A stretch of DNA of 55,407 nucleotides from CAMBRQ01 sp945870325 (GCF_050313795.1 NZ_JBNPMC010000024.1:1-55407), one strand, 5' to 3'. Counted from the stretch's first letter, positions 7,411-16,095 are shown. Program-made: numbers and translations. Notes: generated by a model from the letters alone, not told the origin.

Positions 7411-8595
7411 ATGGGGCAGAAAAAAGTGGAGAAGGAAGAGATAGAGAGGGAAGAGATAGAGAAGGAAGAGATAGAGAAGGAAGAGATGGGGAAGAAAAAG
7501 ATGGAGCAGATGAGGAAGTGGGAGAGGGGAAGAATCGTGGTGAGTGGGGGCTTGATTGCCTGGGCGGTGGTGCTGAGCCTGGTTGCCAGGGTGTCGCAGG
7601 GGTTTGCTCAGTGGTATAGTGTACATCTGTACTCGGTGTGGGTGGAGACTGTTGGGAGGTTTGCGGGGCTGGTTCCTTTTTCAGTGTCGGAGGTTCTGCT
7701 GTATGTGTTGATATTGGGGATTTTTGTGACGGGTGTAAGGCTTGTTATCAGAGGTGTCAGGAAGAGGGCTGGAAGACGGGAAGTGTATCACTGGTGTTTG
7801 AATCTGGTGTTGATTGCGGGGATCTTGTTCTTTTTGTATGTGGTGAATTGTGGGATTAATTATCACCGGGTGTCTTTTGCGGAAGGCGCGGGAATCCGGG
7901 TAGAGGAATATTCGGCAGAGGAATTGAAAGAAGTGTGTCAGTGGCTTACGGAACAGGTGAATTCATATAGTGGCCAGGTAGAGCGGGATGGGGATGGAGT
8001 GATGGTTCTGGACGTGCCGCTTCAGGAGAATACAGTAAAGGCTATGGAGGGACTGCAAGAAGAGTATCCGCAGCTTAAAGGATATTATCCGCGACCGAAG
8101 GGACTGATGAATTCATGGATACTTTCGATTCAGAATCTGACGGGGATCTATCTGCCATTTACCATAGAAGCCAATTATAATCAGGAGATAACGGATTACA
8201 ATATCCCATTTACTGCCTGCCATGAGTTGTCTCATCTGAGGGGATTCATGCAGGAACAGGAGGCGAATTTTATTGCGTTTCTTGCCAGTAGCAGTTATGA
8301 AGAAGAGGCATTCAGATATAGCGGGTATCTGATGGGATGGATTCAGTGTATGAATGTATTGTATAAGATAGATTATGATGCCTGGGAAGAAGTAAGAAGT
8401 GGGTTATCAACGGAAGTAGAACCGGATCTTAATGCGAACCGGGAATTCTGGGCGAGATATGATGGCGCTGTGGCAGAGGTTTCTAACAAAGTGAATGATA
8501 CATATCTTAAGGCGAATGGGCAGGCAGATGGCGTGAAGAGTTATAACCGGATGGTGGATCTGATTGTGGCATGTTATATAGAAGGAAGATTTTGA
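7411..8595 (+). CDS. DUF3810 membrane metalloprotease-like protein
   Basis: A 394-residue protein with a highly charged N-terminal tail built from EEIEK repeats, three hydrophobic segments (about residues 45-65, 85-110 and 125-150), and a large extracytoplasmic domain. HELSH at residues 271-275, preceded by ITDYNIPFTAC and followed by GFMQEQEANFIAF, fits a zinc metallopeptidase HExxH site with a downstream Glu. DUF3810 proteins carry this motif but no substrate is established. The ATG is preceded by GGGGAG at about ten bases; a later Met (residue 31) after the repeats is an alternative start. Confidence 0.8.
   Translation: MGQKKVEKEEIEREEIEKEEIEKEEMGKKKMEQMRKWERGRIVVSGGLIAWAVVLSLVARVSQGFAQWYSVHLYSVWVETVGRFAGLVPFSVSEVLLYVLILGIFVTGVRLVIRGVRKRAGRREVYHWCLNLVLIAGILFFLYVVNCGINYHRVSFAEGAGIRVEEYSAEELKEVCQWLTEQVNSYSGQVERDGDGVMVLDVPLQENTVKAMEGLQEEYPQLKGYYPRPKGLMNSWILSIQNLTGIYLPFTIEANYNQEITDYNIPFTACHELSHLRGFMQEQEANFIAFLASSSYEEEAFRYSGYLMGWIQCMNVLYKIDYDAWEEVRSGLSTEVEPDLNANREFWARYDGAVAEVSNKVNDTYLKANGQADGVKSYNRMVDLIVACYIEGRF
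7435..7494 (+). repeat. 15-bp tandem repeat, four units, in the DUF3810 gene
   Basis: Four consecutive units of the form GAAGAGATAGAGAAG encode EEIEK-like pentads. The unit length is a multiple of three, so copy change alters the length of the charged tail without breaking the frame. Confidence 0.85.
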
Positions 8596-8673
8596 TAAGA
8601 CACTGGAAGAAAAAAGACATTAGAAGAGAAACTACGCATAGAAGTTACACTGGAAGAAAAGGAACTGAGGAAT

Positions 8674-9429
8674 ATGGAGAAGAAAAATACATTGAAAGAA
8701 TGGGTGGAAGGGTTCATTGTAAAGTATATCGAGGAATATCCGGATAGGAACTTTGGTCCGAAGATATGGCGGACGCCGCTGGTCGGATATGCAGATGCGA
8801 ATCATCCGTATATTAGGCGACTGCCGGAGATTGTTATGCCGGAGCATAGTCTGCCGGAGGATTTCCTGGAGAATCCCAGGATTATTATCTCGTATTTTGT
8901 TCCATTTACAAAAGAACTGGCACAGACGAATGTCCAGGTGGCGGGGAATGCCGCATCTAAGGAATGGTCGGAGGCATACAGTTATACGAATCATATGATG
9001 GGAGAATTGAACGAACAGTTGGCAGAGGAACTTCGGAATATGGGGTATCGTGCCGCAGTTCCGAAGTGGGAGACGAATCGTACGCTGCTTAAGAGTAACT
9101 GGTCTCAGAGGCATATTGCTTATGTGGCGGGATTAGGCACATTCGGGATCAATAATATGCTGATTTCCAGAAAGGGATGCTGTGGACGTTATAATTCGAT
9201 CGTAACCGATATACCCGTTGAGGCAGATGTGCCTCTGGAAGAAGAAAACTGCCTGTATAAGAGTAGAGGAATCTGCAAGAAATGTATCCGAAATTGCTTC
9301 TCCGGGGCTTTGACGGTGGAGGGATTCGACAGAAGGAAATGCCGGGAGACCTGCAGCAAGAACCCGGAAGGCGTGTGTGGAAAATGTGATACCAATATCC
9401 CTTGTGCATTTACAGCACCGGGGAAATGA
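8674..9429 (+). CDS. 4Fe-4S protein related to epoxyqueuosine reductase
   Basis: A 251-residue protein resembling the QueG-like family. Seen: a central GLGTFGINNMLISRKGCCGRYNSIVTD segment typical of the family, followed by a cysteine-rich end with CLYKSRGICKKCIRNC and then CRETC and CGKCDTNIPC, able to hold one or two iron-sulfur clusters. True QueG proteins also bind a cobamide and act on tRNA; whether this shorter homologue does so is unproven. The following gene encodes another Cys-rich protein 45 bases downstream, suggesting a shared transcript. Confidence 0.75.
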   Translation: MEKKNTLKEWVEGFIVKYIEEYPDRNFGPKIWRTPLVGYADANHPYIRRLPEIVMPEHSLPEDFLENPRIIISYFVPFTKELAQTNVQVAGNAASKEWSEAYSYTNHMMGELNEQLAEELRNMGYRAAVPKWETNRTLLKSNWSQRHIAYVAGLGTFGINNMLISRKGCCGRYNSIVTDIPVEADVPLEEENCLYKSRGICKKCIRNCFSGALTVEGFDRRKCRETCSKNPEGVCGKCDTNIPCAFTAPGK

Positions 9430-9474
9430 CAAACGAAATCATTGTTATAGGAAAATAAAAGGAGGAAGAATCGT

Positions 9475-10101
9475 ATGGAAGAAATGAGACGATCATGTAT
9501 TGATTGTGCAACACAGAACTGCAATAAGATGGACAAGACTTATCCGTCTTTCTGTCTGACGACAGGCATGGATGAGGAAGTGCTCCAAGAGGCAATGGAG
9601 TGCTATCAGGAAGAGCCGAATCATAAGGCGATGGTGGCAGCAGCGGAGGTAGAGTTCGAACATTATTGCCAGTACACAAGGGTGGAAGAGATTATGGAAT
9701 TCGCACGTAAGATTGGCGCGAAGAAAATCGGGATTGCAACCTGCGTGGGACTTCTGAGAGAAAGCCGGACGCTGGCGGCTATTTTTAGAAAACATGGTTT
9801 CGAAGTGTTCGGAATCGGGTGCAAAGCAGGAACTCAGAAGAAGACTTCTGTGGGAATCCCGGAGAAATGCAATGGTGTGGGAGAAAATATGTGCAATCCG
9901 ATTCTGCAGGCGAAGATGCTGAACAAGGAGAAGACAGATCTGAATGTGGTGGTTGGACTGTGCGTAGGGCATGACAGCCTATTCTATAAGTATTCGGATG
10001 CGCTGGTAACCACAGCAGTGACAAAGGATCGGGTACTGGGGCATAATCCGGTGGCAGCGTTGTATACGGCAGATTCTTATTATTCGAAGTTAAAGGAATA
10101 G
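9475..10101 (+). CDS. DUF1847 Cys-rich metal-binding protein
   Basis: A 208-residue protein of the DUF1847 family. Seen: N-terminal CIDCATQNC motif, a region EIMEFARKIGAKKIGIATCVGL, GIGCKAGTQKKTSVGIP, and a late GLCVGHDSLFYKYSDA with conserved Cys and His. The pattern fits cluster or metal binding in an anaerobic redox protein; no reaction is established. A strong GGAGGAAG ribosome site precedes the ATG. It probably forms a two-gene unit with the upstream iron-sulfur protein. Confidence 0.85.
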   Translation: MEEMRRSCIDCATQNCNKMDKTYPSFCLTTGMDEEVLQEAMECYQEEPNHKAMVAAAEVEFEHYCQYTRVEEIMEFARKIGAKKIGIATCVGLLRESRTLAAIFRKHGFEVFGIGCKAGTQKKTSVGIPEKCNGVGENMCNPILQAKMLNKEKTDLNVVVGLCVGHDSLFYKYSDALVTTAVTKDRVLGHNPVAALYTADSYYSKLKE

Positions 10102-10111
10102 TTATTTACCT

Positions 10112-10140
10112 GGGATGACGCATTAATGCGGCATCCCTTT
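10112..10140. terminator. Bidirectional terminator
   Basis: GGGATG pairs with CATCCC around the palindrome CGCATTAATGCG, then TTTATT. It sits between the convergent DUF1847 and Rpn-like genes. Confidence 0.75.
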
Positions 10141-10693
10141 ATTCCAGAATCTCCAGGACACGCTGTTCCGGAATATTACATTGCTTTGCGATATCACATA
10201 GGGGAGAACCGGCGGCTGAGAGTTTGAATATTGTCTTGGCAAGATTGATGCCCGCAAGTTCGCCTTTTTTGATGCCCGTAAGTTCGCCCTTTTTGATGCC
10301 CGCAAGTTCGCCTTTTTTGATGCCCGTAAGTTCGCCGACCTTCATACCCTCTTTGATTCCAAGTTCTTTCGATTCTTTTAATTCATCAGCAAGTAATTCA
10401 AGTAATGCATCACACATCTTATTTACCTCCTCCATTTGCTCCCAGTTTGCACGTGTAATCAGATCCATAACGGTCTGATGATAAAGGGAAGATTTATTAG
10501 GTTCATAGTGTTTTATCAATTCCTGTATTATATTCTGTTCTTTTTTTACAATCAGTATATCCATGAGCAGAGGTTTTTTGCTGAGCGGGTATTCATCTCT
10601 GATATCAAGCGTATCCAACTCTTTCCCGAACTCAATACGAAGTGCGGCACCGAAAGCCGGATGCCACTGTAACTTTGCGGTGTGTGTCGGCAT
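10139..10693 (-). CDS. Internally deleted Rpn-like PD-(D/E)XK protein
   Basis: 184 residues. The N-terminus (LQWHPAFGAALRIEFG, then KPLLMDILIVKK) carries the start of the PD-(D/E)XK nuclease fold of the Rpn/transposase-like families common in Lachnospiraceae. Those proteins are usually near 300 residues; here the conserved block after ILIVKK jumps straight to the distal HQTVMDLITRANWEQMEEVNKMC part, so the middle of the domain seems to have been lost in frame. The C-terminus is a run of GELTGIKK octapeptides. Start placement is uncertain because the nearest ribosome site (AAAGGAG) is about 15 bases from the ATG. Nuclease activity is doubtful. Confidence 0.6.
   Translation of the reverse strand: MPTHTAKLQWHPAFGAALRIEFGKELDTLDIRDEYPLSKKPLLMDILIVKKEQNIIQELIKHYEPNKSSLYHQTVMDLITRANWEQMEEVNKMCDALLELLADELKESKELGIKEGMKVGELTGIKKGELAGIKKGELTGIKKGELAGINLAKTIFKLSAAGSPLCDIAKQCNIPEQRVLEILE
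10247..10336 (-). repeat. 24-bp tandem repeat, nearly four units
   Basis: Units of the form GATGCCCGCAAGTTCGCC plus a T run repeat with alternate C/T changes, encoding GELAGIKK and GELTGIKK. Copy change keeps the frame. Such EGxxxG-like tails are typical of the Rpn-like family. Confidence 0.9.
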
Positions 10694-10859
10694 GAAGTGG
10701 TGGATTTCTCCTTTCAGTATAATATGTGATGTAATTTCGTACAACCAGGTATAAACTTTGATAATCATGCTTGAAAACCCTCTGATAAAGAGGAAGATTC
10801 ATGATGAATAATGGATTCTGAAATGTTGAAAATACGAATCCAGATATTAAGATGATAGC

Positions 10860-10917
10860 ATATCCTCTACTTTCGATTCCTTCAAAAATCAGTATAAGAG
10901 TCGACAGTAGAGGATAT
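10860..10917. repeat. Long inverted repeat near topB
   Basis: ATATCCTCTACT (10860-10871) is perfectly complementary to 10906-10917, and TCGA extends the arms after one mismatch. The loop is about 24 bases. No T tract follows on either strand, so it is not a normal terminator. Nothing else was recognised between the Rpn-like gene and topB. Confidence 0.7.
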
Positions 10918-10974
10918 ACGTTGCTAAAGAGCCCGGAGAAAGCATTCGGACGCAGATCCTGTAAGTAGAAAAAA

Positions 10975-13173
10975 TTACAGTTTTATCCCAGACAATGCAT
11001 CCGCAAATGCCGTATTAATCGGTTCTTCTTTCTGTTTCTTCAGATATTTCTGTACATCTTTTTTAGAGACTCCTGCCCCCTCTTTTTCTCGTCTTGCCTT
11101 GAAAGCAGAGAGTTTCTCTTTATAGCCGCATCCACATACGAAGGTCTCTTCGTCACCCTTTTTGATAAGTTCCATTTTCTTATGGCAGTTTGGACAGCGG
11201 GCGTTGCTTAGTCTTGCGATGGTCTCGCGATAGCCGCAGTCACGGTCCTGACAGACTAGAAGCCGGGCATTCTTTCCGTTGACGGCGAGCATCCGTTTGC
11301 CGCATCTTGGACATTTGGTGTTGGTCAGGTTGTCGTGGCGGAAGGTGCCATCGGCGGAGCGAATCTCGTCAATGAGTTCTTGGGTGTAGCCTTGGATCTC
11401 CTGGATGAAGACGGATTCTGTGTGTGTGCCTTTGGCGATATCGGATAACTGCATCTCCCATTTTGCAGTGAGTTCCGGCTTTTTCAGATATTCAGGAACT
11501 AACTCCAGAAGTTGCTTGCCTTTGGAGGTAATCAGAATCTCATTGCCCTTTTTCTCAATTAAGAAAGAATGGAAGAGTTTCTCTATGATATCGGCCCTTG
11601 TGGCAACGGTTCCAAGGCCTCCGGTCTCGCCCAGCGTTTTTCTTGCTTTGGCATCTCCTGATTCCATGTATTTTACCGGATTCTCCATGGCAGTCAGCAA
11701 GGTGGCTTCAGTGAATCTTGCGGGCGGTTTGGTCTTGCCTGTAGTAACGGTGCTGTTAAGGATCGGGAATTTCTCACTCTTCTTTAAGGATGGAAGTGGC
11801 TGCTCGGCAGTTTTCATATAGGTTCCATCATCGGAAATGTCCTCATCGCTGTCGGTATCGAATCCTCCGTCATATACGGTCTTCCAGCCCGGGGAGAGGA
11901 TGATCTTACCCTTGGCAAGGAAGTTCTGTCCGGCAGCAGTGGCTTTCATGGTGGTCTGCTCATATTCAAAAGCAGGATAGAGGACGCTGATAAAACGACG
12001 TACAACCAGGTCGTAGATCTTGCGTTCTTCGTTACTCATATGGTCCAACTGGACGAACTCTTCCGTCGGGATGATTGCATGGTGGTCGCTGACCTTCTTA
12101 TCATCGACAAAGGATTTGCTAGTCTTAATCGGAGCCTTTAACAGTTCTGGGATGTATTTCTTATAAGGACCGGTATTGCAGGCTTTCAGGCGCTCTTTGA
12201 TGGTTGGAACGATGTCTGTTCCGATATAGCGGGAGTCGGTTCTTGGGTAGGTCAGAACCTTATGGTTCTCGTACAGGCGCTGCATAATGTTCAGTGTTTC
12301 TTTGGCGGAGAAGCCGAAGCGTTTATTCGCATCACGCTGAAGTTCTGTCAGGTCGTATAGACCCGGGGAATAAGTCTTTTTCGCGGACTTTTGAACGTCT
12401 GTGATCGTAAGAGACTGTCCCTTAAGGCTGGACTCAAGATCAGTGATAAACGCCTTCTGGAAGGAACGCATGTGTCCATTCTTCGTATGCTGCCAGGTCC
12501 ATTTTACCGATCCGGCTGTTAAGGTAAGCCCATAATATTCTTCCGGCTTGAAGGAACGGATCTCTTCTTCCCGGCGGGCGATGATAGCAAGGGTAGGCGT
12601 CTGTACGCGTCCGCAGGATAACTGTGCGTTATACTTGCAGGTGAGCGCGCGGGTGGCGTTGATTCCGACCAGCCAGTCAGCCTCGGCGCGACTTTTTGCC
12701 GCATGATACAGGGCATTATACTGGCGTCCGTCTTTTAGGTGGGTGAAGCCTTCACGGATAGCTTTGTCCGTTACGGAGGAGATCCAGAGCCTTTTGATCG
12801 GCTTATGGCAGCCGGATTTGTCCAAAATCCAGCGTGCGACTAATTCTCCTTCACGTCCGGCATCGGTAGCAATGATGATCTCGGATACATCTTTTCGGAA
12901 TAACTGAGTTTTTACATTATGATATTGTTTTGAAGTCTGTTTGATGACGACCAATTCCCATTTCTTAGGAACCATAGGAAGATAAGACATGTTCCATTCC
13001 TTGAACTTCTTATCGTATTCTTCTGGGTCTGCCAGGGTTACAAGGTGTCCCAGCGCCCAGGTAACGATATACTGGCTTCCTTCGATGGCTCCGGGGAGGT
13101 TCTTATGACAGCCAAGGACTCTGGCGATATCCCGGGCAACGGATGGTTTTTCTGCTAAAACTAATGATTTCAT
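10975..13173 (-). CDS. topB: DNA topoisomerase III
   Basis: A 732-residue type IA topoisomerase. Seen: N-terminal Toprim start LVLAEKPSVARDIARVLG, acidic ATDAGREGELVARWIL, the active-site region LTYPRTDSRYIG with the catalytic Tyr, and a C-terminal tail with two CxxC-type zinc modules (CPRCGKRM ... CQDRDCGY, CPNCHKKM ... CGCGYKE). It relaxes and decatenates DNA by single-strand passage. The extra zinc modules are typical of the clostridial form. The ATG overlaps the TGA of the upstream MATE gene (ATGA), so its translation is probably coupled to that gene; no separate ribosome site optimum is seen. The open frame extends further upstream inside the MATE gene but without homology. Confidence 0.93.
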   Translation of the reverse strand: MKSLVLAEKPSVARDIARVLGCHKNLPGAIEGSQYIVTWALGHLVTLADPEEYDKKFKEWNMSYLPMVPKKWELVVIKQTSKQYHNVKTQLFRKDVSEIIIATDAGREGELVARWILDKSGCHKPIKRLWISSVTDKAIREGFTHLKDGRQYNALYHAAKSRAEADWLVGINATRALTCKYNAQLSCGRVQTPTLAIIARREEEIRSFKPEEYYGLTLTAGSVKWTWQHTKNGHMRSFQKAFITDLESSLKGQSLTITDVQKSAKKTYSPGLYDLTELQRDANKRFGFSAKETLNIMQRLYENHKVLTYPRTDSRYIGTDIVPTIKERLKACNTGPYKKYIPELLKAPIKTSKSFVDDKKVSDHHAIIPTEEFVQLDHMSNEERKIYDLVVRRFISVLYPAFEYEQTTMKATAAGQNFLAKGKIILSPGWKTVYDGGFDTDSDEDISDDGTYMKTAEQPLPSLKKSEKFPILNSTVTTGKTKPPARFTEATLLTAMENPVKYMESGDAKARKTLGETGGLGTVATRADIIEKLFHSFLIEKKGNEILITSKGKQLLELVPEYLKKPELTAKWEMQLSDIAKGTHTESVFIQEIQGYTQELIDEIRSADGTFRHDNLTNTKCPRCGKRMLAVNGKNARLLVCQDRDCGYRETIARLSNARCPNCHKKMELIKKGDEETFVCGCGYKEKLSAFKARREKEGAGVSKKDVQKYLKKQKEEPINTAFADALSGIKL

Positions 13174-14504
13174 TTCGTCAAATTTCCTTTCTGTAGAAAA
13201 TGATATGCTGTAATACAAAAAACAGATGAGAACAGCGAACCTGCCGGGGAGGCAAGTCCCATGGCATACAGTGTGGACGGGAAGAACACGGAAGCCAGAT
13301 AAGCCCCCGGAACCCGGATTAATACAGCAGAAAGCAGGTTCTGTATAAATGAGATGAATGCTTTGCCGTAAGCACAGAAGTATCCGCAGAAGCAGAAATG
13401 TATCCCGGCAAATGCGCAGTCGAAGATATAGGTCTTCAGATACTGACTTCCCATCTCGATAACAGATGCATCTCTGGAAAAGAGCCGCAAGATTGGTACT
13501 GCCCATATCTGGCAGATGAATGCAACTATGAGACCGAAGGAAAAGCAGATTCCGATTCCATAGCGCAGAACCTTCTTACTTTGCTCGTGCTGTCCTGCTC
13601 CGGCATTCTGGGCAGCGATTGCAGATACGGAGGACAGCATGGCAGAAGGAACCAGAAAGAAAAAGCCGATTAATTTCTCAACGATTCCAACGCTGGCGGC
13701 GACAATGATTCCGCGATGATTGGCAATTGCTGTAATAATCAGGAAAGAGATCTGTATCACCCCGTCCTGAATGGAAATAGGAATTCCTACTTTCAAGATA
13801 GATAATAAGGTTGCTTTCTCAAGGTGCAATTCATGTCTGGTAAATGGAATGCCAAGGTTCATCTTGCGCAGGGCAATCAATGAACTGATCACGCTGATTG
13901 CCTGGGCGATAATCGTTGCAAGCGCAGCGCCTGCTGCACTCATATGAAATGGCCCGATGAATAGGATATCCAGAAGGACGTTAACTACTCCGGCTATGGC
14001 AACGAAATACATCGGGCTTTTGGAGTCTCCCAGACCACGAAAGATGCTGCTGATTACATTGTAAGCTGTAATAAAGGGAACGCCGGCAAAGCAGATCAGA
14101 AGATATTGTCTGGTCTGGCCGACGGCTTCCTGAGGGGTAGAGAGAATCAGGATGATTCCATTTACCGACAGGATAAGAATTGTAGTTGCAGCGACAGCGA
14201 ATCCGGCGAATAACAGAATGGTGTTGCCGATTCCTTTTGCCGCGAGGTTGGAATCTTTTGATCCTATGGCTCTGCTGATATTGACGGTTGTTCCCATGGC
14301 CAGTCCTACGATGATAACGGTCAGCATATGTGTAACCTGACTTCCGATGGATACCGCGGAGATTGCATCCGCACCATTATACTGCCCGGTAATGAATAAG
14401 TCTGCCAGACCATAAAAGGTCTGTAGAAAACAGGACAGAAGATAGGGCAGGGAAAAAGATATCAAGTTACGCAGCATATTTCCTTCAGTTAGATTTCTTT
14501 GCAT
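13170..14504 (-). CDS. MATE family efflux transporter
   Basis: 444 residues with about twelve membrane helices and the family start LTEGNMLRNLISFSLPYLLSCFLQTFYGLADLFI. A cation-coupled exporter of unknown substrate. It lacks obvious family sequence identity with the MATE protein at 5.5-7 kb beyond the fold. Its stop codon overlaps the start of topB by four bases, an unusual operon partner for a transporter. Confidence 0.9.
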   Translation of the reverse strand: MQRNLTEGNMLRNLISFSLPYLLSCFLQTFYGLADLFITGQYNGADAISAVSIGSQVTHMLTVIIVGLAMGTTVNISRAIGSKDSNLAAKGIGNTILLFAGFAVAATTILILSVNGIILILSTPQEAVGQTRQYLLICFAGVPFITAYNVISSIFRGLGDSKSPMYFVAIAGVVNVLLDILFIGPFHMSAAGAALATIIAQAISVISSLIALRKMNLGIPFTRHELHLEKATLLSILKVGIPISIQDGVIQISFLIITAIANHRGIIVAASVGIVEKLIGFFFLVPSAMLSSVSAIAAQNAGAGQHEQSKKVLRYGIGICFSFGLIVAFICQIWAVPILRLFSRDASVIEMGSQYLKTYIFDCAFAGIHFCFCGYFCAYGKAFISFIQNLLSAVLIRVPGAYLASVFFPSTLYAMGLASPAGSLFSSVFCITAYHFLQKGNLTK

Positions 14505-14605
14505 TGTGTAGCCTCCATGAATGTGGATTTATCGATTCTTCGTAATGAAGTTCTTGTATCATAACAGGTACTATTATAACATTGGGAAAATCAAGAAAAA
14601 AGGGC

Positions 14606-14634
14606 TTGCAAAAATATCTTAACTATGATAATAT
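14606..14634 (+). promoter_or_regulatory. Promoter of the tRNA-Glu/tRNA-Cys unit
   Basis: TTGCAA (14606-14611) and TAATAT (14629-14634) are 17 bases apart, about 34 bases before tRNA-Glu. The -35 box is the same as that of the tRNA-Asn promoter. Confidence 0.5.
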
Positions 14635-14667
14635 AAATCTCGGTCACGCGTAAGAAGTGTTTCATAT

Positions 14668-14739
14668 GGCTCCGTGGTCAAGCGGTTAAGACATCGCCCT
14701 TTCACGGCGGTAACACGGGTTCGATTCCCGTCGGAGTCA
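14668..14739 (+). tRNA. tRNA-Glu (TTC)
   Basis: 72 nt. Acceptor GGCTCCG pairs with CGGAGTC (one G-T); the anticodon stem TCGCC/GGCGG encloses CTTTCAC with anticodon TTC; the T arm CGGGTTCGATTCCCG is canonical. Discriminator A. Confidence 0.95.
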
Positions 14740-14802
14740 CTCGAGCCAGATGGCTCTTTATATAGAAGCAATCAGATCTGCAAAACAGATTTGGTTAAAT
14801 AT

Positions 14803-14873
14803 GGCGCCATAGCCAAGTGGTAAGGCAAAGGTCTGCAACACCTCTATCACCAGTTCAAATCTGGTTGGCGCCT
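14803..14873 (+). tRNA. tRNA-Cys (GCA)
   Basis: 71 nt. Acceptor GGCGCCA pairs with TGGCGCC, anticodon GCA lies in the loop CTGCAAC, and the T arm ACCAGTTCAAATCTGGT is intact. Discriminator T. It is followed immediately by a terminator and then by degraded genes. Confidence 0.95.
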
Positions 14874-14877
14874 CTTG

Positions 14878-14915
14878 AAAAAGCCCAGAAAATCAAGGTT
14901 TCTGAGGCTTTTTTT
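14878..14915 (+). terminator. Terminator of the tRNA unit
   Basis: AAAAAGCC pairs with GGCTTTTT, continued by AGAAA/TTTCT after a bulge, and ends in a T run. Confidence 0.85.
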
Positions 14916-15012
14916 ACTTTCAAAATTATAAAAAATCAACTCTGAAAAATAAGGTGGCAGATGTTTATACAATCAGTGCATCTACCGGATTTGCATTCTT
15001 TTCGCTGTCTGT

Positions 15013-15297
15013 ATGGAAATAATAATGTTTTGTAACGGAACGGAAAAGAGACGGTACTATTTTGTGGATTTAAAACCCTCTTCTGCGAAAAAAATTATAC
15101 ATGAGAATATTTTTTACTTACCCAAGGGAAATTACCGTAGTATAGAACAAACAAAGTGGAATATTGATAATGCGCCAAAGTTGTTTGAAGATTTATTTGC
15201 GATTTCTTATGATAAGATTATTCTGAACATAGTAAATACATATGATTTTCAACGACCAACCTATACATTAAGTTGTTTGTTGCCTCCAGAAGTGTAG
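15013..15297 (+). pseudogene. Unrecognised fragment of 94 codons
   Basis: No family recognised. The frame has no convincing ribosome site, begins amid a degraded region and, after its TAG stop, an in-frame stretch (to about 15393) continues with a protein-like WGYSPQDLMPSVNEYGQ end. This suggests a remnant of a longer gene with a nonsense change rather than an intact small protein. Residues are mixed and soluble with no membrane segment. Confidence 0.3.
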
Positions 15298-15389
15298 AGT
15301 ACTTATCATGGTTGGGGTGGGGCTGTATTGAATCATAGATGGGGATATTCCCCGCAAGATCTGATGCCCTCAGTAAACGAATATGGTCA

Positions 15390-15428
15390 ATAAGACAATA
15401 GCATCTACTTTGGCGAGGGGATGCTATT
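15390..15428 (-). terminator. Terminator of the holin-like toxin
   Basis: On the minus strand AATAGCATC and GATGCTATT form a perfect 9-bp stem followed by GTCTTATT. The stem overlaps the toxin stop codon, as expected for a very short toxin mRNA. Confidence 0.65.
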
Positions 15429-15513
15429 TCTTATTATGTCGATTATCTATGTAGGTCAAAGCCGCAAAAATTACCAATAGTAAAGTCAGAACTTCCATTG
15501 TATTTATGGGCAT
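15424..15513 (-). CDS. Putative holin-like toxin (small membrane peptide)
   Basis: A 29-residue peptide: a short start, one hydrophobic helix (MEVLTLLLVIFAALTYI) and a polar basic tail DNRHNKK. This layout is that of the putative holin-like/type I toxin peptides seen in many Firmicutes, which insert in the inner membrane and are usually silenced by an antisense RNA. A GAGGG ribosome site precedes the first ATG; an internal ATG five codons later would also give the full helix. A tight terminator follows. The antisense RNA was not identified. It lies in a region of decayed genes. Confidence 0.65.
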   Translation of the reverse strand: MPINTMEVLTLLLVIFAALTYIDNRHNKK

Positions 15514-15688
15514 CACCCTCTTTCTAAAAAATAGAGGGCAAAATCGAAATGCATCCATCCTTCTGATTCAATGATACCTGTTTAGTATAGCACGAGGCGT
15601 TTTGGGAGCAATAAGTTCAAAAAGTACCTCCACAATTATTTCGGAACAGTGGTACATGAAAACGAACCGATTGCGATGGAGGAGAAGA

Positions 15689-16095
15689 ATGTCACAAGCA
15701 CCATTGACCAAGAAAGCATTAGCAGATAGTCTGAAAGTACTGCTACGTGCGACATTATTTGATAAAATATCTGTTTCGGATATTTGTGAAAATGCTGGCA
15801 CGAGCAGACGGAACTTTTATTGGCATTTTCCGGATAAATACGCACTTCTGGTTTGGATCTATGATGAAGATTTTTGTTCTATTAATCCCCATTATGATGA
15901 ATGGGTGCTGCAAGACTATTTTTTTTGGTATCTGTGATTTTTTGTATCGTGATAGGAAATCACTACAGTAAAGCCTTTTTAGTGGCTGGGCAAAACTCTT
16001 TCAGAGAATTGTATCAAAGAATAATAGAATATCGGAAGAAAATGAGGAAATATGGGATATCAAAAAACTACAAAAGAAGAATTAGAAGCTTTTAA
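15689..16095 (+). pseudogene. Frameshifted TetR-family regulator
   Basis: The first part is a clear TetR helix-turn-helix (LTKKALADSLKVLLRATLFD, ISVSDICENAGTSRRNFYWHF) with a good ribosome site (GGAGG). After about residue 75 the reading frame breaks at an eight-T run near 15917-15924: the continuation GICDFLYRDRK is in a second frame and HYSKAFLVAGQNSF, LYQRIIEYRKK in a third. Joined, these give the N- and C-terminal parts of a DhaS-like TetR regulator. At least two frameshifts make it inactive. Confidence 0.8.

Noticed and set aside
10247..10336. CRISPR-like short repeats
   Set aside because: The units are contiguous with no spacers and encode an in-frame octapeptide repeat.
10849..10968. 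A 39-codon plus-strand frame through the inverted repeat near topB
   Set aside because: No ribosome site and no protein-like conservation pattern; it simply spans the hairpin.
13174..13506. Extension of topoisomerase III upstream of 13173
   Set aside because: The extra residues are the antisense-free read-through of the MATE gene in another frame, and the Toprim domain begins exactly at the chosen start.
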